From Andrena cerasifolii (lineage: Eukaryota > Arthropoda > Insecta > Hymenoptera > Andrenidae): 64,000 nucleotides of DNA. Location: contig NC_135121.1 of NCBI RefSeq assembly GCF_050908995.1, forward strand, positions 14,818,001 to 14,882,000, read 5' to 3'. Below are positions 23,370 to 33,540 of the stretch, piece after piece. Numbering within the stretch: position 1 is the first letter of the stretch; each line of letters begins with the position of its first letter. A program made the translations under genes and the position numbers. The notes beneath the pieces are model-generated. The model was not told the DNA's origin. It saw only the letters and a program-made list of their open reading frames with translations, and did not search any database.

Positions 23370-24060
23370 ATGAATGAATGGCCCTCGAAACAGAATCATG
23401 AACCAATCTCGCCTCCATCGCACGTCATTCGACCCTCGCAAGCGCTGCTCCGAGACACAGGGTGCCATAGGCCTTGCACCTGTCCACAGAGGGATAGAGA
23501 GAGGCGCCAAAATTCCAGAAAAAGGGGGATCCCGTTTCGGCGTTGACTCCGTTGGATACTCTGGCGCACGGCGCTCCGACGTTGCATCGTGCATTATTTA
23601 ATGGACGGTTTTTCGCTTTGTTCGGTCGACTCATTAACCACGGGGGCTCCCGATTGTACTTTGCGCCGGTTCTCCGGTGCAACAGAGAACCGGTGCGCTC
23701 TCGTTGTACCGGGATGAGGGAGGGGAGGGGGGGGAGAGAGTGGAGGTACAGTCGCGTCGTTGCATAATGAACAGGACGCCGCCACCCCCTGGAGCTTCGT
23801 CCGTGCCCCGCCAACCTCCTATCACCCCCTGGCCGCCTCTCTACCGACTCTCGCTTCCTCCACCCCCAACCTCCTCTCGGTACCCCCTCGTGTAACCACG
23901 TCCATCCCCCTCATCAACCTATTATTTCTCCGTATTACGTTACGTCGCGTTGCGTTACGTGGCCGAGCCGCGCCGCTGTTCGAGCCTCGAGTCGGAACAG
24001 CAAAAATGATGATACGCGCTGCCGTGGAAAAAGACTGACCGCCGGTGCCCCGGGAACGGG
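23370..24060. promoter_or_regulatory. GC-rich block with purine-to-pyrimidine switch
   Basis: The top strand is G/A-rich at 23711-23747, including a G8 run near 23727, then C/T-rich at about 23770-23910. Many overlapping frames on both strands (up to 129 codons) cancel each other as protein candidates. Candidate promoter or untranslated exon only. Confidence 0.2.
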
Positions 24061-24467
24061 GCGTGGGGGCGAGAGGAAGTCGAATGGTGGGTGGTTCCGT
24101 TAGATTGGTAGCTTTGAACGTCTTCGAACGGACAGCAGTGATTTATGTTATGGGGATGGGAGCGAGAAGGGGGAGCAGCTCCTTTGAGTTTTCTGTCTCC
24201 TGATACTGGAGAGATTGTATGGAAATGGGAATACACATTTGCAATGAGTCTGCTTTGAACCGAGTTGTAGTTTGTTGCTGTTGCAAAGGGGTGCAGGCTT
24301 TGGGGTGTTGTTTTTAAGATTGCGGGGGTGGGAACGAATCGGGGGCGAGGAGCCAAGGTATTGGGAGAATTCGATGGCTGTGGGTAGCGGTTGTTGTTTT
24401 ACGGTCATTCGAGATGTAACGTGGATCTTAAGTAGAACCGCTAGATGATAAAGGAGACTGTAAGTGG
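24061..24467. other. Non-coding DNA without recognised feature
   Basis: G-rich, T-rich top strand. Minus frames up to 133 codons (23955-24356) have no domain. Confidence 0.45.
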
Positions 24468-25597
24468 AGTAGGTGTAGTGTTCCTGATTTCTCGATATTT
24501 TTTGCCTCTCGGGAAATCAGAAATCCCATCGTACTTCTCGAGAATTCTCGAGAAATTGAAAAAAATATTACAAGATTTATAGTTTTGGAATGATGTTGAT
24601 AATATTTATCAAAAACACAAGAAACCTTTAAGTAATTGTTCATTCCTGTCTAATTTGCACAAACCTTGTATAAATGAAAAACAGATATTAAATATAATTG
24701 ATATATTTATTTATTTAATACAAAATTTGTGCAAAAAATTGTGAAACATTACTTTTTTATTTTAAAATGGTTTCTCATCTATTTCTTATTTTGTGATAAA
24801 ATCTGTAGAAAACTTTCTTTCGTTTTGAGTGGATGTTGACTTAATCCTATGGAACGTATCTAAAAGTTATGGTAAATTGGGTGTCCTTGCAGTGGACTAA
24901 AAAATATGAAATTCCTTTGTTAAAGTCCAGAATTTATCGTCTTCTTGGTTGATACTAATTTCTTGGAGGCTCTCTGCGATTGCTATCTCTAATTGTTTTC
25001 TTAATGGTAATTCTTCATTTTGAGGACCCGTAAATTTTCCAGTATTTTCAGGAGAATCATGGTTACTGTAACATTCTCCGAAAAGTCTAGCTACTTAAAA
25101 ATTGTTTTGGCGTTATATACATATCTGTCGTGGATATTAAATGACAAACGCATCTTTTGAATATTTTTTAAGAGATTCTCCATTACCTATGCAACAATTT
25201 TATAAGGGATACAATAATTTTGTCTCTTCTTTTCGATATTTCTTCTTTAATAGCCACAAGAAACTCATTACTTAATTCAGTAGGCATAGAATTTTTCTAA
25301 ATTATTAAACAATCTTCTCTCCTAAGATTTTCTATTTTAATTCATATAGGTTCTAATACTACTAATAAGATTTATTATAAATTGTAGATGTGTTTATACG
25401 TTCGCGATTAACTAGTAATATACAATTTGAACTAACTAAAAATTCAATTCAGAAAATAAATGAGATTTATAATAATTTTCGTAGACTTAAGTTTCTCGAG
25501 AAAAATAGTATTTCTTGAGAAATAAGAAACAAGCATTTATAAAATTTCTCTAGCAATTCTCGCGAAAGAATTCTGGAGAAGGAACACTAAGTAGGTG
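24468..25597 (-). mobile_element. hAT-superfamily transposon, 1,114 bp, with perfect 8-bp duplication
   Basis: The element 24476-25589 begins TAGTGTTCC and ends GGAACACTA. It is flanked on both sides by AGTAGGTG (24468-24475 and 25590-25597). Eight-base duplications and TAGTGTTCC-type tips are diagnostic of hAT elements. Both halves carry repeated TTCTCGAGAA-like palindromic words near the tips, probable transposase sites. The minus strand holds a decayed transposase C-terminus. The length is well below a complete hAT element (usually over 2.5 kb), so it is internally deleted. Its right half recurs inverted at 48117-48362. Confidence 0.88.
24780..25260 (-). pseudogene. Decayed hAT transposase C-terminal fragment
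   Basis: Reading the minus strand, one frame between about 25260 and 24785 gives EEISKRRDKIIVSLI, then LEIAIAESLQEI, then a stretch with RTPNLP and finally STSTQNERKFSTDFITK (about 24788-24840). The last piece resembles the hAT dimerisation region, in which a Ser/Thr-rich segment precedes an E-R-x-F-S motif and a following T-K. In-frame stops interrupt it at several points, for example after KEFHIF, and no start or catalytic DDE part was located. The fragment is therefore inactive. It explains the strand assignment of the surrounding element. Identification is by motif reading, not by a database search. Confidence 0.6.
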
Positions 25598-28337
25598 TAA
25601 AGTACACGGAATGTGTTTTATTATGCGCTCGTACTAGATCAAATCTGCTCAACCTTGACACACTCTCAACTTTCATTTCTAGCTAATTGACGCGTGTTGA
25701 ATCTGGAAATTAGGATTATACCCTCCGATGATATATTATTTTCCATTGCCACTGGGAACGTAAAGGGTTGCTGCAGGCGTCGAACGAACGAAATTCGAAA
25801 TGTATGAGTACTTTGTGAGATTAAAGTCTGCCCGCCTTACTCCCCCCGCCTGTTTTTCCACGTCGGTCTCGGTAATCCGCTTTGAAGCGCGCGTGCTGCT
25901 TCGTCGCCGATTCGATGTCAACGATCGAATCTTCGATCGGCAGGATCGAACGAAGGGAGACCCGCCGCGCGACGACTATTTTCCACCGATGCCGGAGCTC
26001 TTTCGTTTTTTCGTTCGTGCCCGTTCAACGGCAATAAGAAGCTGAGGAATCGGGCCGGAACGGCGATAACTGATAACGAATGTTCCGGCGCGATTTATTA
26101 TTTGTTTCGTTCGTTAGCTGGCTAATGTCCTTTAATGTTCAAAATAAAATTGAAACGAACAGGAGGTCGGGTCTATGGTATGCATCGGCTATTGAACGGT
26201 GATACAAAAAAATAAACTAATTTATATCCGTTGGATTGTTTATACTGTGTGTGTAGCTCGGCCCATTAAAAAACATTAATTGAATCGGTACAGAAAATTG
26301 GACTGATCAGCGAAAGAAATTGGTCGCGAAGTTCGCAGTGAAAATATCGATAGAAATAGGGAATCGTTGGAGTTTTTGCCACGACTAGGGCGAAAATTGT
26401 GTACATATAAAGTAACGTGATTCCGCTATCAGAAGTTTAGGGAAAGTGTCACTGTTGAAGGAAACTGTTTGGAATATTAATGAAGTTCAATGAGATGTTC
26501 AAGTACGCGATGTCTTTTTAAGCTTCTAAGCTACAAAGTTGTCATTTCATTTCGACCTAATTTCATTTATGGTAGGTATACGAAATATAAATGTATAATG
26601 TTTCTTAAGACACTGAAATCTTACTTTCCTGCGAAATCTCAGGCTTTGCTTATTCAAAAATTCTTTTAAGGGGTAATGAATATATGAAGTTCGTAGAGTG
26701 GTTACTAGAGAAGTCTAAGTTTTAAAAATACATTTAAATCAACAGACTGAGATTGGAGAGTGGCTTAAATTATTCCAACAGTTACACCTATACTTACACC
26801 ATAAGATATTGTCCCTTTTATTCTTTGCTTTTCAGTTGGTTTAAATTTTATTCCCCGCTGAATGATGCTCGCGTTTTTTGCATTCTGATCGAAAAACAAG
26901 AACGCACCGCGAATAATCTTTAAAAAAGGAAAACTGTACGCGCGCCCGGAGTAGCAGCGCACTTTCAGAAAATAGAAACATATCGAATATCGTTGTAATA
27001 AAAGAAAATATGTAAACTCTGGCCAATTTACTTTATACATCGATCTATGTATGAAAAATAATAAAATTCTCCAGACGCGGCGAAAAACCCTCACCTCGTG
27101 AAACATTTGCGCAGATAACATTTTGACACCCATTGATCTACTTTTTTATTTCGCATCGCGGTGTAGTTCAGAATAAATTATTGAAATATCACGAAGGAAA
27201 TTTAAACTTTCACTGAATACAGTGGCATATCTGATGTCAAACGAAACCTTTTCGCTGTACATGGTTATAAATCGCAATTATTTCAATGATATGTGAAAAA
27301 TAAAATATTCCCTTACGCTCCTGTATAACTCGCATTTGTATAAAATGAAGCTTTTTGCGGAAAAGTAATTTCGTGTCCCTCAATACAAAGTACGTGCACA
27401 CTACTATAATTCTCGATCCTTTGATTCATTAATTTAATTCCCTATCATTTATGAACTGGACTCGAGGCCTCTGGCAGAGTTGAAGTTGAAATCAGAAAGA
27501 ACCAGAAGCCACGACGTATGACATAGTAGGTAATACATAGAATATTTCATAATTGACGGTGCAATTAAAGAACGATTAACATCTCATTGAGGACAAAATC
27601 AAAAACGTAAGATAAAATCTTGTCCTATTGTCCGTCATTTGTACAAACGAGCATTATTTTAAGGACTCGAAAAATTTCGTCCTATCAAACACCTTTGTTC
27701 AAAATCTTCACCCTGTTAACACAACTAAATCAATCTAACCATCAATTCCAAAAGCAACACCCGAAGCTTCCAGAAATAAAGAAATGGATTAAAAATAATA
27801 ACGTCCAATCCCCCTTCACCCCCCTCTGCCTGCTCAGCATCGACGAACCTTTCACCTTACGTTCATCCACAATTTTTTCTCTATGTTTTCAGATATTACG
27901 CGCGGAGCTCTTTAATTACGAAATGCCAGCTAACTCTCGCTAGACTTCCTTCATCCCCTGCAAGCCGGCCCCTTTCTCCCACCCCCGTTCTCGCGCGCGC
28001 ACACGCATCTTGTTTACCTTCCACTTTTCTTTCGGCCCGTTCGATTGTCGGCGAAAGGTTCGGGAGGTAGCGCGCAACATGAGCGCGTAATCCCTAATGA
28101 ACCATTGAAAATCCTAGAGGAACCACGCTCTTGCGCTGCAGGCACTAACGTAACAACGCGGTGCGCCGAAAAATAGCGCTCCTAACTGCGTTTATTTCGC
28201 GCGCATTTTATTTACAAGCAGCCCTCCTTTATGCCAGCGGATACGTGTTTATCGCGCTCGAGTGCTCGCGAATGTTGCCGCGCTCGCCGGAAATGCAGGC
28301 TTGTAAATGATACAATGATAGAGATGCGATGTAACGT
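25598..28337. other. Non-coding DNA without recognised gene
   Basis: About 2.7 kb of AT-rich DNA with a CpG-rich patch at 25830-26060. The largest frame is 122 codons (26765-27133 minus), rich in Phe/Ile/Arg and without a domain. No inverted ends or tandem repeats were found. Confidence 0.5.
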
Positions 28338-28354
28338 AAAAAAAAAAAAAAAAA
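28338..28354 (+). repeat. A17 homopolymer
   Basis: Seventeen A in a row (gtaacgt then A-run then cagtcg). There is no upstream retroposon body or target duplication to suggest a poly(A) tail. Confidence 0.85.
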
Positions 28355-28873
28355 CAGTCGAAAATTCATGAGAATACCGTACTCGCTGAAATGACTGAAA
28401 AATGTTGCGCGAACGCGGAGATGGAAATATCGAGGGGAATGCGATTTTCCGTTGCGGTGCTGCGAGCGACTTGCGTGTTTTGCTTCATTTCGTTATGCGG
28501 GGAAACAAAGGATTATCGTCACTTACTTTTCGTACCGTTTCTGCTAAAATGTTTCCGCGGGATATCATCGTACGTCGTGCTCAATGACGTTAAAGTTGGA
28601 GAGAAATTCCGGAGGTTTTCCACGTTTTTTCGAGCTCTCGATACTGTCGCGTAACGAGGCAGCTATCTGTCAGCTGTACGTAACAAATAGAAGAATAACA
28701 GAATGTACTGTGGCCCGCAAACGTGCTGAATAGTTGTCGAACATTACGCAACATAAAGATGAACTTTATGAGCATTAAGTGCCAACGTGACTCTCGCACG
28801 CTTTCACAGGCAATTTCTTCCGCTCGTTGGGATCGAAGAAGCTATAGCCGATTTTACACGGTACACTTTGGTT
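28355..28873. other. Non-coding DNA without recognised feature
   Basis: Mixed sequence. An 87-codon plus frame (28391-28654) contains a hydrophobic start-like segment but has no homology I recognise. Confidence 0.45.
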
Positions 28874-29333
28874 GAACAATGCGGTTCATTCGACGAAATT
28901 GAACGGCGAATGTGTACACATCTCAATGAAATTGACTAATCTGGTTCGCTTGAAAATGGCTTCGAAGCAAATTATACTTGTCGGAGTTGAAATAATTTGC
29001 TAACATTATTATTCTTAGGCATTCATGGTTTTTGTACAAATCGAGAAATCACGAAGTCTGTTCTTCTCTAAATTTTCAACATCGAGAAGTACTAAGAACT
29101 ATTTATAATATTCTTATCGCCTATAAAAAACAATATTCTGGCACAAAACAGGAATCTCTGTTTACAATGAAACGTGTCAATGTTCAAGCTGCGATTTTTA
29201 CACGTGAACAACAGCATTGAACAGAAGTCGAGGCCTCGTCAACTTCTTTCAACGTTCAATTCAGTTGAACACTTTGATTGATTGGCAACGGCAGTTTACA
29301 CCGTTCAATTTTGTCGAATGAACCGCATTGTTC
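28874..29333. repeat. Inverted 35-bp repeat pair enclosing 0.46 kb, possible MITE
   Basis: GAACAATGCGGTTCATTCGA at 28874 continues CGAAATTGAACGGCG. The same 35 bp occurs inverted, ending at 29333, with two differences. The interior repeats the word GTTCAAT/ATTGAAC several times near both ends, as in the TA elements. No matching target duplication flanks the pair, so the exact element borders and class are unknown. Confidence 0.65.
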
Positions 29334-29635
29334 GCGATACAGAAACAGAAGCCCCACCCCGACAGCCCCCATCCGTATCAGCCACTGAAAACCCCGAACT
29401 GTTTCAAGGCATCACTCTGATATCCATAAAATATACCGTTGAATAGCATCAAGCCGATCGACAATCGTTCCCCTGTCACGATAGTAATTAAACCGCGTCC
29501 ACGTGAAATCCGGAAACACTTACGTTCCCCGCTAATTATTTACAGCTCGCGACCGGCTATCCCTGTCTGCGGTGATGTTTACAGCGCGCTGGCGTCCGTC
29601 GTTTCACTTTTAAACCGGACGGGCCCTCTCCCCTT
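29334..29635. other. Non-coding DNA without recognised feature
   Basis: Mixed sequence between the inverted-repeat element and the next GC-rich block. Nothing was recognised. Confidence 0.45.
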
Positions 29636-31670
29636 TTTTTTTCTCCTCCCCCCACGTCCACGTCAGCTGCCCACGGACGTATAAATTTCCCATGCGCGTC
29701 CCATCAATCCTGCAGCGTCGTAAAAATCCGATTTCGCGCGATCACGATTACATAATCGGGCTGGACGGCCGCGACGCGGTGACGGGGGTAGGTGCGCTCC
29801 GCCGGGAAGTGCCCGACGAAAAGCGGGGTGGCGCGAGAAATTTGGTAATGGGGACAATCAGCTTCCAAGAGACTTTTCCTTCCACTTGCTGCCCGGGAGG
29901 GTGTCGGAGCAACGGAGCTGGAGGGGGCGAGGCGTTCGGGCGAAACTATGCAAAAAGTTTTCAGCGACGAGCCGGAAACCGCACCGATCCCACTCTCCCC
30001 GCGACCCTTTCAGGGCGTTGTTCCGGTCGAATTTGGAAAGAGGACTGTACGATGAAAATGGAACGCAACTTTACAACATAGACAGACACGTACAGGCGTG
30101 ACAGGGTGGTGCCCTCTGCGGGCTGAAATTAGAGGGTGCTGTCCGAACTTCTCCGCTACACGTTTGCATTTCCTATGCACTATTTCCCGCGTGTAGGTGC
30201 GTACAGTCCGGGCGCGAAAGCGGCGGCAGCCGGGATACCCGGTCGCGCCAAAAATTTTCGTCAGCTTATCGGCGAACAGTGGCGGGCTGCAAGAAACGCC
30301 GATCGGGGGTCGGGGGGGCGGTGGACGGAGAGGGAAAAAAAAAGGTGCAAGCCACAGGAAAAAATGAATGAAAGCCGCGAATGAAATTGCTTTCGATTTT
30401 TTTTCCACGGCCCGCCACGCATCGTTGTTGCCCCTCCGGCTCCCCTGGCCTTCTTTTTTTCTCACACATCCGTAATATTTTATGGGATCGATTTGTTAAC
30501 ACGTGTCCGAGCGGCGTGCCGCGCTCCTCCCCCCTGATTTACACGATGCTCGGTTAACGTTCATCGTTCGGCGGGAATTAATCCATTACTAATGTCGCCA
30601 GGGATGTTCGATTGTCCCTGCCACCGTTCACCCTCGCGTTCCTTTCCACCGGTAAACATCAACTGGCCAGTATTTTACGTAGAGTCGAGCAAGCTTCCTC
30701 GGACCTATTGCCATCGCAGTGGGTCGCGCTCGCTGTAACTGAGAGGAGGTACCATTCCCAGCGGACCTGAAAAAATCCACGCTCCATCAGCAGCGAGATG
30801 CCCAACTAGTGTCGAATTCTATTCGGATCCAGCTTCCCTGTTGCTTCCTCCGATCGAGCCCGGCGTTCTTTTCACCTCGTCCCTTTCGCCTACTCGAGCT
30901 GGAGGGTCGACGGGAACTTTTCCCGCCGACTGTACGCACATGTACACGCGCGCACCCTCTCCAGAGGCATTAGACGCAGAGTGTATCGGCGGCCGTGCTC
31001 GTGCGCGAGTATTAGACACCATGCCCACAGCTCATTTGCCAACTCCGGCAAATTTACCAAATTTAAATGCAAAATCGGCCGGTGCTCCGCCGGTCGGGTG
31101 GGAGCACGAGCGAGCCAGAGTTAGGACGGCCAGGGAAAGAGGGAGAAAGGGAGGCTGACCGACCGAATGGACGTCGGCGATAGGGGTGGAAGGAGGACGG
31201 CGGGCTCGCAGAGAGCGAGGGAAAATGGAATATAGATAGATAGAGGAACGATAGTACCCGTTGGAACGACGAAGAGGGTGGCGGGGTGGCCGCCGGCCAA
31301 TGCTGGACGAAACGTGTCCGGGGGAAAGAGAAAGAGAGCGAAACGTTGTAGTAGGAAACTCAAATGGTCGCAACGGTGCAGTATAGTAGTCGACTGGTTG
31401 TCAGGCACAGCATGCGATTGGTTCACCGACCGTGTGCGTTGCCTCTCTTCTCCTCTCGTTTCTCCACCCTGGTTCCGTCCTTATTTTCCCTGCCGTTTCT
31501 ACTGTTTCGACTAGAACGTTCCATCGAGTCCTATTCCCCGTTCCTTCGCCAGCTCGCCTTGCCTTTCCTTCGCCGAGCTGGGGAGAGGGTGGGCTATCCC
31601 CGGGGAAGAGGATTTTTCTTTTCACTTTCATGATGAGAAAGCTGATCGGCCCGAAGACTGCGAGGTAGGT
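29636..31670. promoter_or_regulatory. Two-kilobase GC-rich CpG-dense region, candidate promoter and first exon
   Basis: Nearly continuous CpG-dense DNA with overlapping frames on both strands (for example 30010-30465 minus, 151 codons). None is protein-like. Towards the right end the top strand turns pyrimidine-rich (31430-31630). It ends with ATG ATG at 31630-31635, followed by ten open codons and then AG|GTAGGT at 31664/31665, which could be a short first coding exon (MMRKLIGPKTAR). This would be consistent with a promoter upstream, but both the start and the splice site are weak evidence. Confidence 0.3.
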
Positions 31671-32459
31671 GTATCATTGATGGAGCCAGCTTTCTTTAAA
31701 GAGTTATCAAGATTAGGCTCAGGATTAATTGAATCCACCACGAAGATGGATTTTTCATAGGACTGGTTCAGAATTGAAGCGCAGCATGTCTGAAGCAGCA
31801 CGTAAGAACCTGATAGCGTTGTTCTAAACAGCAGCTGAGAGGAAAGTACAGGAATTAAGGGAGAGTGTGTCTCATCCCGAGTGACTGTTTTACGGCTTCT
31901 CTTATTTCACATTCTCCTTATTCCTTCATCCACTCGATCACTGTGTTCTACTCGGCTGACCTCTCGCAGTTTTATTCGCGAGTTCAATGAGAAAAAGAAT
32001 AATGTCTTAATCTGAAATACGAGCGTTTTTATTTCGTTCCACAGAATCGCAGGCTGAGCCTGAAACTCTACTGTTATGGAGGAATACCGCTCGTTCCTCT
32101 TGCTTCTTTTTTTTTCAAGGGATGAGAGAGGTCGGCAGGGAGCAAGTGGAGGAGGTTTGTTCGGTTTATGGTAAATTCGCGCGCTTCAAGGGGTTCGCGC
32201 GTTCGTCGAGATGGAGATCACGCGAAGCGAAAGAATTAACGCGGTCAGTAATCATCCCCTGTGGTCGAGGTATTTAACCCTCTGCTTGGAGCAATAACTC
32301 GGTCCGCTTCTTTTTTTTTCTATCTCCACGGAAACAGTGTAACGAGTGGCAACTATGTAGTTGTTGCAACTCCTTTTGCCGGAAACAGCTCGTTTGCGTG
32401 TCTCCTTCTCCTTAATTAACTGATTACTTGAACAGTGCAACTAATTGAAGAGTATGAAA
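31671..32459. other. Non-coding DNA without recognised feature
   Basis: Mixed sequence. T-runs of nine or ten lie near 32107-32115 and 32311-32319. No open frame of note. Confidence 0.5.
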
Positions 32460-32530
32460 CAGGGGTTCTTAACCTTTTCACACTATGTACCTTTCTTGCA
32501 ATTTCACAAAGCTGACAGATTCCTCAAAAT
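32460..32530 (+). mobile_element. Possible single hAT-type terminus
   Basis: CAGGGGTTCTTAACCTTTTC at 32460 resembles the CAGGGGTTC/CAGTGGTTC tips of hAT elements. It is followed by TATGTACCTTTCTTGCAATT, the kind of text often seen next to such tips. No inverted partner or 8-bp duplication was found, so it may be a truncated end or chance. Confidence 0.3.
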
Positions 32531-32750
32531 AACATTTTAATGATTTACTAATCGAACGCATTTTTTGCTCCCTGGACTACGAAAGTACTCGATTCAAAAG
32601 AGGAAGAAAACACTTCATTCCTCATCATAAAAGAAAAGTAGGAAGACCCACTTAACCATCAATCACTCCAATACTTAATTAATCCCCCGTAGCCCACCGC
32701 TACAACCTTGCAACCAAACATACACCAAATTATTTCGAATCTAATATTCC
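32531..32750. other. AT-rich non-coding DNA
   Basis: No recognised feature. Confidence 0.45.
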
Positions 32751-33540
32751 AATGACCCCATCCAGGGCCCCCGAAATTTCGAAGGGCGTCATCCAAACCG
32801 ATCACGCGCAACTCGGACTAAAATCGACGTCGGAGCAATCGATCCACCCCGAAATCCTTAATCAACGTCTCGCGGAACTTGCTACCCCTCGCGACCAACC
32901 CCGGCTACCACCCCCGCGACTTCCACTTCGTCGTGGTTTTCCGTAGGCCAGCCAATTATGACGTGCGGTATACTTCGCGCCGTTTTGTTGTTCATCGGCA
33001 TAGGCGTTTATTATTCATCGTTCATCATATTGCGGGCGGCCGTTGCACACAGTCGCAGCGGAACGGGCGTAGCGCGCTGCACTGGCGCGTGACGTTACAG
33101 CTTTACATCGACGTTACACCGCTTAAACGGAAAAGGGAGGCGGTGGTGTTCGCGTGCGCGCGTGCTCTCCGCCGTCCGTTTCCGTTTTTGTGTGCGTCGA
33201 AATGCAAAATGGACACGACACGCCGCAGGCACAGGTTTATCGCGAGGCTTTTGTATCCTTTTCCTATTTTTTTTCCGCACGGCCTCTCTTCTGCTAGGCG
33301 ATAGTTTTAACTTTCTCGGGCGCGCCTCGCGTTGCTCTTGTTTTTCTGTTAGCTATGAGCCTGTGGTGTTATTTTTTTCTGTAGAGATTCAGAGAGGAAA
33401 GAAGACACGCGCGATAGAGCCAACGAGAAGGGAAGAAACTCGCGGACCTCACTTTCATTTCACGATCGCTTGGTTGGAGGTTTCCAGTGGACACGGCGCT
33501 CCTTTCTTTGCTGCTTCGCTGTGCTGAATTTTTTGATTAG
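32751..33540. promoter_or_regulatory. GC-rich CpG-dense block, possible regulatory region
   Basis: CpG-dense with overlapping short frames (longest 141 codons, 32879-33304 plus) lacking domains. Confidence 0.2.

Noticed and set aside
26765..27133. 122-codon minus-strand frame in AT-rich DNA
   Set aside because: Longer than most nearby frames but without a domain, start context or splice sites. Not enough to call.
28338..28354. A17 run as the poly(A) tail of a retroposed copy
   Set aside because: No recognisable retroposon body upstream and no flanking target duplication.
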